DNA of 64,000 nt from Streptomyces goshikiensis (lineage in GTDB: Bacteria > Actinomycetota > Actinomycetes > Streptomycetales > Streptomycetaceae), in contig NZ_BMVE01000001.1 in NCBI RefSeq assembly GCF_014650555.1, positions 186,001 through 250,000 on the forward strand, written 5' to 3'. Both the position numbers and the translations under genes were made by a program. The notes under the pieces were generated by a model. The model saw only the letters and a program-made list of their open reading frames with translations. It was not told where the DNA came from and searched no databases. Shown piece by piece: positions 7,357 through 15,915 of the stretch. Within the stretch, counting starts at the first letter, position 1. Every line of letters starts with the position of its first letter.

Positions 7357-9090
7357 TCACAGGAAGTACAGGCGGTTGAGGGAGACCGAATCGGCCGCCT
7401 CGGAGCGCAGCGGGTCGCCGTCGAGGGTGACGAGACCGCTGCGCGCGTCCACATCGACCGCGCCCACCCGGGAGTTCAGGAGGAGGTCGCCCGGACCGAT
7501 CCCGCGGGTGCCGCGGACGGCGACGCGGCGGCGGCGGGTCGGCATCGCGTCGGAGCCCAGCGCGGCGGCCGCGGCGGAGACGAAGGCGACGGAGATGTCG
7601 GCGGCGGTGGCCCCGTAGGAGCCGAACTGCGGGCCGAGGACGAGCGGCTCGCAGGTGTCGGTGGCGGCGTTGGGGTCACCGGTGACCCCGTAGGCCGGGA
7701 AGCCGGACTTGAGGACCAGCTGCGGCTTGGCGCCGAAGAACTGCGGGCGCCACAGCACGATGTCGGCGAGCTTGCCGACCTCGATGGAGCCGATCTCGTG
7801 GGCCAGGCCGTGGGCGATGGCCGGGTTGATGGTCAGCTTGGCCATGTAGCGCAGGACGCGGGCGTTGTCGTCGCCCTCGCCGTCGCCAGCCAGCGGGCCG
7901 AGTTCGCCCTTCATCTTGGCGGCCATGGCGAAGGTGCGGCGGATGGTCTCGCCCGCGCGGCCCATGCCCTGGGCGTCGGAGGAGGTGATGCCGATCGCTC
8001 CGAGGTCGTGCAGGACGTCCTCGGCGCCCATCGTGCCGGCCCGGATCCGGTCGCGGGCCATGGCGGCGTCGCCGGGGAGGTCCGGCTTGAGGTCGTGGAC
8101 GGAGACGATCATGCCGTAGTGCTCGGCGACCGCGTCGCGGCCGAAGGGCAGGGTGGGGTTGGTGGAGGAGCCGATGACGTTGGGCACGCCGGCCATCTTG
8201 AGGACGTTGGGGACGTGCCCGCCGCCGCAGCCCTCGATGTGGAAGGCGTGGATGGTGCGGCCGTCCAGGACGCGGAGGGTGTCCTCGACGGAGAGGCATT
8301 CGTTGAGTCCGTCGCTGTGCAGGGCGACCTGTACGTCGTGTTCCTCGGCCACTCGCAGGGCGGTGTCCAGGGCGCGGGTGTGGGCCCCCATGTCCTCGTG
8401 CACCTTGAATCCCGAGGCGCCGCCCTCGGCCAGCGCCTCCACCAGCGGGGCGGCGTCGGAGGAGGAACCGCGGGCGAGGAAGCCGATGTTGACGGGCCAG
8501 GCGTCGAAGGCGTTGAAGGCGTGCCGGAGGGCCCAGGGGGAGTTGACGCCGACGCCCCAGACCGGGCCGAACTCCTGGCCGATGACGGTGGTGACGCCTG
8601 CGGCGAGCGAGGCCTCCATGATCCGGGGGGAGAGCAGGTGGACGTGGGTGTCCACGGCGCCGGCGGTGGCGATCAGCCCCTCGCCGGAGACGATCGAGGT
8701 GCCGGTGCCGACGACGACGTCCACGCCGTCGAGGGTGTCGGGGTTCCCGGCCCGGCCGATCGCGTGGATGCGGCCCTCGCGGATGCCGATGGAGACCTTG
8801 CGGATGCCGAGGACGGCGTCGATCACCAGCACGTTGCTGATCACCACGTCGCAGGTCTCGCGGACGGCGGCGGCCTTCAGGTGCAGGCCGTCGCGGGCGG
8901 TCTTGCCGAAGCCGGCCAGGAATTCGTCCCCGGGCTTCTGGGCGTCGTGCTCGACCCGGACGGTCAGCCCGGAGTCGCCGAGGCGGACCCGGTCCCCGGC
9001 GCGCGGGCCGAAGACGGAGGCGTACTCGTACGGGTCGATGTGCCGGCTGCCCGGCGCGCAGTGGTCGCTGTGGGGGGTCTGGCGGCTCAT
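7357..9090 (-). CDS. ureC: Urease alpha subunit (divergent, orphan)
   Basis: A 577-residue UreC homologue. Nickel ligands and catalytic residues can be placed: HVH at 149-151, the lysine to be carbamylated K229 with H231 (GFKVHEDMG), H258, H284, H332, R348 and D372. In the mobile flap the usual VCHH reads SVHD (330-333): the flap Cys is Val331 and the residue after the catalytic His is Asp333. The stretch from GGGH to the following AED aligns with the Klebsiella-type sequence, as I recall it, without gaps. ATGA overlap with the upstream gamma-beta gene shows coupling. No ureE, F, G or D is in the window. Urea hydrolysis is therefore plausible but not assured. Confidence 0.92.
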   Translation of the reverse strand: MSRQTPHSDHCAPGSRHIDPYEYASVFGPRAGDRVRLGDSGLTVRVEHDAQKPGDEFLAGFGKTARDGLHLKAAAVRETCDVVISNVLVIDAVLGIRKVSIGIREGRIHAIGRAGNPDTLDGVDVVVGTGTSIVSGEGLIATAGAVDTHVHLLSPRIMEASLAAGVTTVIGQEFGPVWGVGVNSPWALRHAFNAFDAWPVNIGFLARGSSSDAAPLVEALAEGGASGFKVHEDMGAHTRALDTALRVAEEHDVQVALHSDGLNECLSVEDTLRVLDGRTIHAFHIEGCGGGHVPNVLKMAGVPNVIGSSTNPTLPFGRDAVAEHYGMIVSVHDLKPDLPGDAAMARDRIRAGTMGAEDVLHDLGAIGITSSDAQGMGRAGETIRRTFAMAAKMKGELGPLAGDGEGDDNARVLRYMAKLTINPAIAHGLAHEIGSIEVGKLADIVLWRPQFFGAKPQLVLKSGFPAYGVTGDPNAATDTCEPLVLGPQFGSYGATAADISVAFVSAAAAALGSDAMPTRRRRVAVRGTRGIGPGDLLLNSRVGAVDVDARSGLVTLDGDPLRSEAADSVSLNRLYFL

Positions 9091-9848
9091 GCCGGGTTCC
9101 CTTCGGGTCGCGGGAGGTCGGCGCCGGGGGTCTCGTCGGTGGCCGGGGCGTCGGGGCCGGGGGGCTCGCCGGTGCCCAGGTAGCCGCACGCCGCCGCCCT
9201 CGCCAGCGCCTGCGCCTTCGCGCCGGGGGCGTCCAGCGGACCGTCCACCAGCCCGGCGAAGCCGATGGCGATGCGGGCACCGCCGATCGGGACCAGGCCG
9301 ACCTCGCCCTCGCCGTGCGGGTCGAACCGTACGGAGGAGCCCGCGGGGACGCAGAGCCGCATGCCGTAGGCGGCGGCCCGGTCGAAGTCGAGGCGGGGGT
9401 TCGCCTCGAAGAAGTGGAAGTGGGAGGTGACGCTCACCGGCACGGGGGCGGTGTTGCGCACCCGCAGGTGCAGCACCGGCTCCGGCTGGGGGGCGCCGGG
9501 GCCGGGCACGACGGCGCCCGGGGCGTCATCGCCGAGGCCGGCCGCGCCCCGGATCGGGGAGGAGACCACCGCGAGGCGGGATCCGTCGTCGAAGACGGCC
9601 TCCACGTGCACCTCGGTGACCACGTCGGCCACGCCCGGCAGGACGTCGTCCGGGCCCAGCACGGAGCGGGCCTCCTCGATGGCCTCCGCCAGCCGCTTGC
9701 CGTCGCGCGCGGCCTCGCAGACCGTGTCCGCGACGAGCGCCGTGGCCTCGGGGACGTTGAGCTTGAGTCCGCGGGCCCGCCGGGCCCTGGCCAGTTCCGC
9801 GGCGCCGCGCAGCAGCAGGCGGTCGCGCTCCGTAGGGGTCAGCCGCAC
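9087..9848 (-). CDS. ureAB: Urease gamma-beta fusion subunit
   Basis: A 253-residue fusion. Residues 1-100 are urease gamma (LTPTERDRLLL, ARGLKLNVPEATAL, EAARDGK, VLPGVADVVTEVHVEAVFDDG) and about 125-215 are urease beta (NTAPVPVSVTSHFHFFEANPRLDFDRAAAYGMRL, PAGSSVRFDPH). Gamma-beta fusions occur in some bacteria including actinomycetes. A 25-residue Pro/Gly-rich linker (95-125) joins the parts and a low-complexity Pro/Asp tail closes the protein. It is the first gene of the operon and overlaps ureC by ATGA. It is divergent from the NCS1 permease, with two inverted repeats in the shared intergenic region. Confidence 0.92.
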   Translation of the reverse strand: MRLTPTERDRLLLRGAAELARARRARGLKLNVPEATALVADTVCEAARDGKRLAEAIEEARSVLGPDDVLPGVADVVTEVHVEAVFDDGSRLAVVSSPIRGAAGLGDDAPGAVVPGPGAPQPEPVLHLRVRNTAPVPVSVTSHFHFFEANPRLDFDRAAAYGMRLCVPAGSSVRFDPHGEGEVGLVPIGGARIAIGFAGLVDGPLDAPGAKAQALARAAACGYLGTGEPPGPDAPATDETPGADLPRPEGNPA

Positions 9849-9876
9849 GCCGATCCACCACCTTTTGAGTCAACGG

Positions 9877-9962
9877 GTTAGAGCATCACTCTAACTCTTC
9901 ATTTTCCCGTTGGGAATCATTGACCTGGGGCCAGGGCCTGAGTCACATTGAGTGCCGCTCAA
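9877..9962. promoter_or_regulatory. Two inverted repeats between ureAB and the NCS1 permease
   Basis: GTTAGAG-CATCA-CTCTAAC (9877-9895) is a perfect 7-bp-arm palindrome about 30 bp before the ureAB start; TTGAG-TGCCG-CTCAA (9948-9962) is a 5-bp-arm palindrome about 50 bp before the permease. TTGAGTCAA (9865-9873) is a further small palindrome. They sit where operators of a divergent promoter would be expected. The TetR protein at 5662-6267 is the obvious candidate to bind the first; this is inference. Confidence 0.5.
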
Positions 9963-10014
9963 ACATTGCGCATCCACCGCTAGGCCACCCCCCGCCCGGC
10001 CAAGGGAGTCCCCC

Positions 10015-11472
10015 ATGCCCATCGAACAGCGCGGCGTCGACACCATCCCCGAAGAGGAGCGGACGAGCGGTCCCCGAGACCTGGTCTCGATCCTCCTCGG
10101 CTCCAACCTCTGCCTCGGGGTCATCGTCTTCGGCTGGCTGCCCCCGTCCTTCGGGCTGGGCCTGTGGCCCTCGGTCACCGCCATCGTGACCGGCACCCTC
10201 GTCGGAATCGCCTTCACCGCGCCGCTCGCACTGGTGTCCCTGCGCACGGCGACGAACCTCTCCACCTCCAGCGGGGCCCAGTTCGGCGTCCGCGGGCGGC
10301 TCGTCGGATCGGTGGTCGGCCTGCTGCTCTCCCTCGGCTACACGGCGCTGACCCTGTGGATCGGCGGCGACGTGATGGCCGGCGTCCTGTCCCGGCTCAC
10401 CGGACTGCCGGACACCGGTCTCTCGCGGGCCGTGATGTACGGCCTGCTGGCCGTCTGTACCGTCGTCGGGGCCGTCTTCGGCTACCGGCTGCTGCTGCGC
10501 ATGAGCAAGATCCTGTCCATCGGCATGGTGGTCCTGCTGGCCATCGGCGTCTTCGCGTACTCCGGCGACTTCACCGCCGCCGCCCCGCCGCAGACCCCGT
10601 ACCTCCTCGGCTCCTTCTGGCCGACCTGGCTGCTCGCGGCCGTCGCCGCCGGACTGAGCGGTCCCGTCGCCTTCATCACCCTGCTCGGCGACTACACCCG
10701 CTACATCTCCCCCGTCCGGCACGGCTCCCGCAAGGTCCTGCGGGCCACCGGCCTGGGCCTGCTGATCGGCCTGCTCGTACCGCAGCTGTTCGGCACCTAC
10801 ACCGCGCTCGCCGCCAGGGCCGGCGCCGACTACGCCGGACCGCTGGTCGCGGCCGCGCCCTTCTGGTACCTGGTCCCCCTGCTCGCCGCCGCCGCGGCCG
10901 GCTCGGTCGGCAACGCGGGGCTGATGCTCTACTCCATGGGCCTCGACCTCGACGCGATCGTCCCGAAGGCCACCCGGACCACCGCCACCCTGGTCGCCGC
11001 GGGCGTCGCCACCGCCTTCGTGTTCATCGGCTCGTTCGAGTGGGACGTCCAGTCCGCGATGACCTCGTTCGTCCTGGTGCTGACCGCGATCGGCACCCCG
11101 TGGGCCGTGATCACCCTGATCGGTTACGTCCGCTGCCGGGGCCGCTACGACGCCGATGCGCTCCAGGTCTTCAACCGCCGCTCGGTCGGCGGCGTCTACT
11201 GGTACCGCGGCGGCTGGAACCCGGCGGCCACCGCCTCCTGGGCGATCGGCGCGGGCGTCGGCCTGCTCGCGGTGACCACCCCCTTCTACGAGGGCCCGCT
11301 GCTCGCCCTCACCGGCGGCGTGGACTGCTCCTTCGTCCTCTCCGGCCTGGCCGGCGGCCTGACCTACGCGGCGACGGGAGCACGACGCGGGCCCCGGGAG
11401 GCGTTCCCCGGGGCCCGCGTCGCCGTACCGTCAGGCGCTAGCCGCACTTCTGCGTCGTCGCCGCCTCCGTGA
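10015..11472 (+). CDS. NCS1 family purine/cytosine (nucleobase or allantoin) permease
   Basis: A 485-residue membrane protein with about 12 hydrophobic helices. The N-terminal GPRDLVSILLGSNLCLGVIVFGWLPPSFG and the ALVSLRTATNLSTSSGAQFGVRGR region match the NCS1 nucleobase:cation symporter family (CodB/PurR-type permeases). The ATG at 10015 is chosen over an ATG 63 bp upstream whose extension is Pro/Arg-rich and not family-like. Divergent from the urease operon, suggesting uptake of a nitrogen-rich substrate such as a purine, allantoin or cytosine. Oddity: the frame has no stop before a strong hairpin and ends 35 bp inside the convergent lipoprotein gene. Confidence 0.88.
   Translation: MPIEQRGVDTIPEEERTSGPRDLVSILLGSNLCLGVIVFGWLPPSFGLGLWPSVTAIVTGTLVGIAFTAPLALVSLRTATNLSTSSGAQFGVRGRLVGSVVGLLLSLGYTALTLWIGGDVMAGVLSRLTGLPDTGLSRAVMYGLLAVCTVVGAVFGYRLLLRMSKILSIGMVVLLAIGVFAYSGDFTAAAPPQTPYLLGSFWPTWLLAAVAAGLSGPVAFITLLGDYTRYISPVRHGSRKVLRATGLGLLIGLLVPQLFGTYTALAARAGADYAGPLVAAAPFWYLVPLLAAAAAGSVGNAGLMLYSMGLDLDAIVPKATRTTATLVAAGVATAFVFIGSFEWDVQSAMTSFVLVLTAIGTPWAVITLIGYVRCRGRYDADALQVFNRRSVGGVYWYRGGWNPAATASWAIGAGVGLLAVTTPFYEGPLLALTGGVDCSFVLSGLAGGLTYAATGARRGPREAFPGARVAVPSGASRTSASSPPP
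11383..11422 (+). terminator. Perfect 16-bp-stem hairpin inside the permease 3' end
   Basis: Arms 11383-11398 and 11407-11422 (core ACGCGGGCCCCGGG and its complement) are perfectly paired with an 8-base loop. It looks like an ordinary GC-rich Streptomyces terminator but lies within the permease reading frame, which continues 50 bp beyond it. Confidence 0.7.
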
Positions 11473-11869
11473 CCGCGGTGTCCAGCGCCTGGATCTGCGG
11501 CTGGAGCTGGGTCAGCGCGTCCTTGCCCGTGGTGTCGCCGGACAGTCCCTCGTAGGCCTTCTTGAGGTTCTCCGCAGCGGTCGTGACGGCGCTCTTCTCG
11601 GCCGACTTCAGGGTCGTGGTGTTCTTCTTGACGTTCTGCCAGTCCGTCTGGACCGCGTCGTAGGCCGACTTCATCTGGTCCTTGGTGGCCGTCGCCGGGC
11701 TCAGTGCCTTGAGCGCGGCGTTGTCGGACTTCAGCTGGGTCAGGCTGGTACACAGCTCGGCGGCGGCCTTCGTGGCCTCTTCCTCCGGAGTCGTGTCGTC
11801 GCTGGAGCATGCCGTGGCGCCGAGTACCACGGCGGCACAGAGCAGGCCGGAGGCAACGAAGCGCTTCAT
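11438..11869 (-). CDS. Small secreted lipoprotein, helical
   Basis: A 143-residue protein with a lipoprotein signal: MKRFVASGLLCAAVVLG, lipobox GATAC with Cys about residue 21. The mature part is rich in Ala, Lys, Thr and Gln with heptad-like spacing (TKAAAELCTSLTQLKSDNAALKAL), so a helical bundle or coiled coil is likely. Two further cysteines (ELC and the C-terminal KCG) could form a disulfide on the outside. No family recognised; small lipoproteins of this kind are common in Streptomyces. Its 3' end overlaps the NCS1 permease tail by 35 bp. Confidence 0.8.
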   Translation of the reverse strand: MKRFVASGLLCAAVVLGATACSSDDTTPEEEATKAAAELCTSLTQLKSDNAALKALSPATATKDQMKSAYDAVQTDWQNVKKNTTTLKSAEKSAVTTAAENLKKAYEGLSGDTTGKDALTQLQPQIQALDTAVTEAATTQKCG

Positions 11870-11973
11870 GGGGGTCCGCCTTTCCGCCGGCCCTGCGCCG
11901 GCACACCGCCAACCTCGCACGCCCTCTGCGCCCCCGCATTCCCTGGCGGGCCGACCGTGGGCCGGCCGGGTGA

Positions 11974-12027
11974 GTACGGAAGAAGGCCCGCGCCCCGGGA
12001 TCCCGGGGCGCGGGCCTTCTTCCGTAC
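11974..12027. terminator. 27-bp-arm perfect palindrome between the lipoprotein gene and ilvE
   Basis: Bases 11974-12000 and 12001-12027 are exact reverse complements with no spacer (centre GGGATCCC). As RNA it forms a very long hairpin. It lies 10 bp after the ilvE stop and about 105 bp before the lipoprotein start, so it most likely ends ilvE transcription; being symmetric it could work in both directions. Confidence 0.75.
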
Positions 12028-12036
12028 GCCGTCGCT

Positions 12037-13122
<1,086 letters not shown>

Positions 13123-13303
13123 GAGTGCTTGTCCTTCACCGGTTTTGTAGGGCGGACCGCGCTCACGGCGTACTAGGACGTCCGAGCTTCCCCGTATTCC
13201 GCGGCCTCGCGTTCGATTATCGCGTATCGCACGGGAGCAGGCTTCGGTGAAACGGGGGTGATGCGGCCCAGGGGAGATGGTGGCACCCGGGGCCGCGCAG
13301 GAA

Positions 13304-13339
13304 AAGCCGCCGGGTGCGGTGATCGCGACCCGGCGGCTT
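13304..13339 (-). terminator. leuB terminator
   Basis: AAGCCGCCGGGT (13304-13315) and ACCCGGCGGCTT (13328-13339) form a perfect 12-bp stem with a 12-base loop, starting 20 bp after the leuB stop. On the minus strand it is followed by CCTGCG, with no T run, as usual in Streptomyces. Confidence 0.72.
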
Positions 13340-13359
13340 CCTGAGGTGGAGCTGCCGGG

Positions 13360-14400
13360 TCAGCCGGCTACGCGTGCGGCGAGGGCGTCGCCGATCGCGT
13401 CGGTGGAGCGGAAGGTGCCGTCGCGCTCCGCGAGGTCGGCGGAGACGGCCTCCTCGATCCGGGCGGCCTGCTCCTCGTAGCCGAGGTGGCGCAGCAGGAG
13501 GGCGACGGAGAGGATCGTCGCGGTCGGGTCGGCCTTGCCGGTGCCGGCGATGTCCGGGGCCGAGCCGTGGACGGGCTCGAACATGGACGGGAAGGCGCCG
13601 GTCGGGTTGATGTTCCCGGAGGCGGCCAGGCCGATTCCGCCGGTCACGGCGGCGGCCAGGTCGGTGAGGATGTCACCGAAGAGGTTGTCCGTGACGATGA
13701 CGTCGAAGCGCTCGGGCTGGGTGACGAAGAAGATCGTCGCGGCGTCGACGTGCAGGTAGTCGGTGGTGACCTCGGGGTACTCGCGGCCGACCCGGTCGAA
13801 GGTGTTCTTCCACAGGTGGCCCGCGTACACGAGGACGTTGTTCTTGTGGACCAGCGTCAGCTTCTTGCGCGGGCGGGCGCTGGCCCGCTCGTACGCGTCC
13901 CGCACCACGCGCTCGACGCCGTACGCGGTGTTGAGGCTGACCTCGGTGGCCACCTCGGCCGGGGTGCCGGTGCGCAGGCTGCCGCCGTTGCCGGTGTACG
14001 GGCCTTCGGTGCCCTCGCGGACCACGACGAAGTCGATCTCCGGACGGCCGGCGAGCGGGGTGGCCGTGTTCGGGAACAGCTTCGACGGGCGCAGGTTGAT
14101 GAAGTGGTCGAAGGCGAAGCGGAGCTTGAGCAGCAGCCCGCGCTCCAGCACTCCGGACGGGACCGACGGGTCCCCGATGGCGCCCAGCAGGATCGCGTCG
14201 TGGTGCCTCAGGGCTTCGAGATCGGCGTCCGGCAGGGTCTCGCCGGTGCGGTGCCAGCGCTGGGCGCCGAGGTCGTATTCCCTGGTCTCCAGCTTCACGT
14301 CCTGGGGCAGGACCGCGGTAAGGACCTTGAGTCCCTGAGCCACGACTTCCTGGCCGATGCCATCACCGGGGATCACTGCGAGATTGATGCTGGTCGACAT
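13360..14400 (-). CDS. leuB: 3-isopropylmalate dehydrogenase
   Basis: A 346-residue NAD-dependent decarboxylating dehydrogenase of the IPMDH/isocitrate family. It oxidises 3-isopropylmalate for leucine; homologues also accept erythro-methylmalate in the citramalate route. [47 protein letters not shown], the metal-binding [20 protein letters not shown] and [19 protein letters not shown] are seen. The actinobacterial short form starts at [14 protein letters not shown], so the ATG at 14400 is used rather than an in-frame start 120 bp upstream. Confidence 0.95.
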   Translation of the reverse strand: MSTSINLAVIPGDGIGQEVVAQGLKVLTAVLPQDVKLETREYDLGAQRWHRTGETLPDADLEALRHHDAILLGAIGDPSVPSGVLERGLLLKLRFAFDHFINLRPSKLFPNTATPLAGRPEIDFVVVREGTEGPYTGNGGSLRTGTPAEVATEVSLNTAYGVERVVRDAYERASARPRKKLTLVHKNNVLVYAGHLWKNTFDRVGREYPEVTTDYLHVDAATIFFVTQPERFDVIVTDNLFGDILTDLAAAVTGGIGLAASGNINPTGAFPSMFEPVHGSAPDIAGTGKADPTATILSVALLLRHLGYEEQAARIEEAVSADLAERDGTFRSTDAIGDALAARVAG

Positions 14401-14491
14401 GTCGGAACCGTACTCCCGGTCCCAGCCCTCGGGCATATCCAGTCCACCATGTGGACCAGCCGTGCCCGGGGCGGGACGTCCGTCTGCTGGG

Positions 14492-14620
14492 TCAGTGGCC
14501 GGTCGAGCCGCCGTTGTCACGGCGGTCCAGGGCGCGCTGCAGGGCGGCGGCGGCGTTCTTGCGGTCGGCGTCGGCGGTGGAGGAGTGGCGGACGCGGCGG
14601 ACGGCGGTGGTTGCGTTCAT
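14492..14620 (-). CDS. 42-residue hypothetical protein upstream of leuB
   Basis: The short frame starts at ATG 14620 nine bases after a perfect AAGGAG ribosome binding site and ends 91 bp before leuB. The product is basic and Ala-rich, with [20 protein letters not shown] then LDRRDNGGS. It has no branched-chain residue run, so it does not look like a leuB leader peptide. No domain, signal or membrane segment. The good ribosome binding site and the codon pattern support translation; function unknown. Confidence 0.55.
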   Translation of the reverse strand: MNATTAVRRVRHSSTADADRKNAAAALQRALDRRDNGGSTGH

Positions 14621-14881
14621 GGTGATCGACTCCTTGAGATCACGGCGTGGCGGGGCCACGGATGAGGGGTTCCTTCAAGGCGCCGGAAGAGGCGGGGAGC
14701 GGTGCGCCGCAGGGGTTGCCTGCCAAGGGGCGCGCGCTCACGACCGCCATTCGCTGGATCAGCGAGACGTTCGGCTTCTACAAAGCTAGGCCAGCTCGCG
14801 TTGTATGTCTCCGCAATTACTCGGGCTTCCTACTATCTGAGACGGCCGACCCCCCGGAAACCCCCTCCCCAGCCCTCCGAT
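14621..14881. other. 261-bp intergenic stretch, partly AT-rich
   Basis: No gene recognised. The part at about 14765-14845 is noticeably AT-richer than its surroundings (TTCTACAAAGC, TTGTATGTC, GCAATTACTC, CTACTATCTGAG), as promoters in this genome tend to be, and may drive the small gene at 14492-14620. Confidence 0.4.
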
Positions 14882-15826
14882 TCAGCCCGCTTCGGAGCGA
14901 AGTTCCCTGATCAGAGCCCTTACGGCCAGGGTGGAGGCGGATTCCGGCGCAGTGACGTACCCCACGTGTCTCACCGGCCCCGAAGGGCCCAGACCGGTGA
15001 TGTCCACGGCGTCCGTGGCCTCGCGCAGCGACAGCTCGGGCAGGATCGCCATCCCGAGGCCCCGGCCGACCATCGTCAGCACCATCCCGTCGTCCTCCGC
15101 CTTGACGGTGGCCCGGGGGATCCAGTCCTGGGCCCGCCACCAGTCCCGGGTGTACGAGCCGCAGTTCTCGTCCCAGTCCAGCAGGGGCAGCGACCTCGGG
15201 TCCGGGTGCCCGGCCGGGTGGACCAGGGCGTACGCCTCCTCCCGGAGCACCCCGGTCAGCAGCCGCCCCGGCGCCGCGGCCCCGGCGGGTACGGACCCGG
15301 TCGCGCCGGTCGCGCCGCCCACGCCGCCGCCCGCGCCGCCGCCGCCCGCGTTCAGCGTCGCGATCGCGAGGTCGGCGCGGCCCGCGGCCACCTCGCCCGC
15401 GGTGCCGGCGCCGAGTTCGCGGACCACCCGGACCTCGGGCCGGATGCCGGGGTGACGGGCCGTGAGCCGTTCCAGCGCGGGCGGCAGCAGGTGCAGGGCC
15501 GCGCTGCGGAAGGCGGCGATCCGGAGCACCCCGGCCACGGTGTCGCGGCCCGCGCCGCGGGCTTCCGCGCCGAGGACCTCGTACATCCGAAGGATCCGGC
15601 GGGCGAGGGCGACGGCCCGCTCCCCCGCCGGGGTGGGGCTCGCCCCGCCCCGGCCGCGCTCGAAGAGCACCGCGCCCACCTTGGCCTCGCTGCCGCGCAC
15701 GGAGTGCGACACGGCCGACTGGCTGAGCCCCAGCAAGGCTCCGGCGGCGGAGAAGCCGCCGGAGTCGGCGACGGCGGCCAGGACCCGGAGTTCCTGCGGC
15801 GACAGATCGGCCACGGGGGCTCTCAC
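14882..15826 (-). CDS. LysR family transcriptional regulator
   Basis: A 314-residue regulator. The winged helix-turn-helix is at residues 8-67 (LSPQELRVLAAVADSGGFSAAGALLGLSQSAVSHSVRGSEAKVG, then PTPAGE), followed by a periplasmic-binding-like effector domain from about 90. An unusual Gly/Ala-rich insertion (GGGGAGGGVGGATGATG) interrupts the effector domain. It is divergent from the NADP-dependent oxidoreductase at 15916 with an 89-bp shared promoter region holding a perfect inverted repeat, the normal layout for a LysR regulator and its target. Effector unknown. Confidence 0.9.
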   Translation of the reverse strand: MRAPVADLSPQELRVLAAVADSGGFSAAGALLGLSQSAVSHSVRGSEAKVGAVLFERGRGGASPTPAGERAVALARRILRMYEVLGAEARGAGRDTVAGVLRIAAFRSAALHLLPPALERLTARHPGIRPEVRVVRELGAGTAGEVAAGRADLAIATLNAGGGGAGGGVGGATGATGSVPAGAAAPGRLLTGVLREEAYALVHPAGHPDPRSLPLLDWDENCGSYTRDWWRAQDWIPRATVKAEDDGMVLTMVGRGLGMAILPELSLREATDAVDITGLGPSGPVRHVGYVTAPESASTLAVRALIRELRSEAG

Positions 15827-15834
15827 CTCGTTCT

Positions 15835-15872
15835 ATGAGCGGCGTTCATGGATGTGCGGCTTCCATGAACGC
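15835..15872. promoter_or_regulatory. Inverted repeat between LysR and oxidoreductase genes
   Basis: GCGTTCATGGA (15842-15852) and TCCATGAACGC (15862-15872) are exact reverse complements with a 9-base spacer; an overlapping ATGA-N7-TCAT half-site pair lies at 15835-15849. It sits within 50 bp of both divergent start codons, the expected place for a LysR box. Confidence 0.6.
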
Positions 15873-15915
15873 AACCCCCTGCCCGGGCCCGGGATTCCTT
15901 CCTAGCGTCCTCCCC

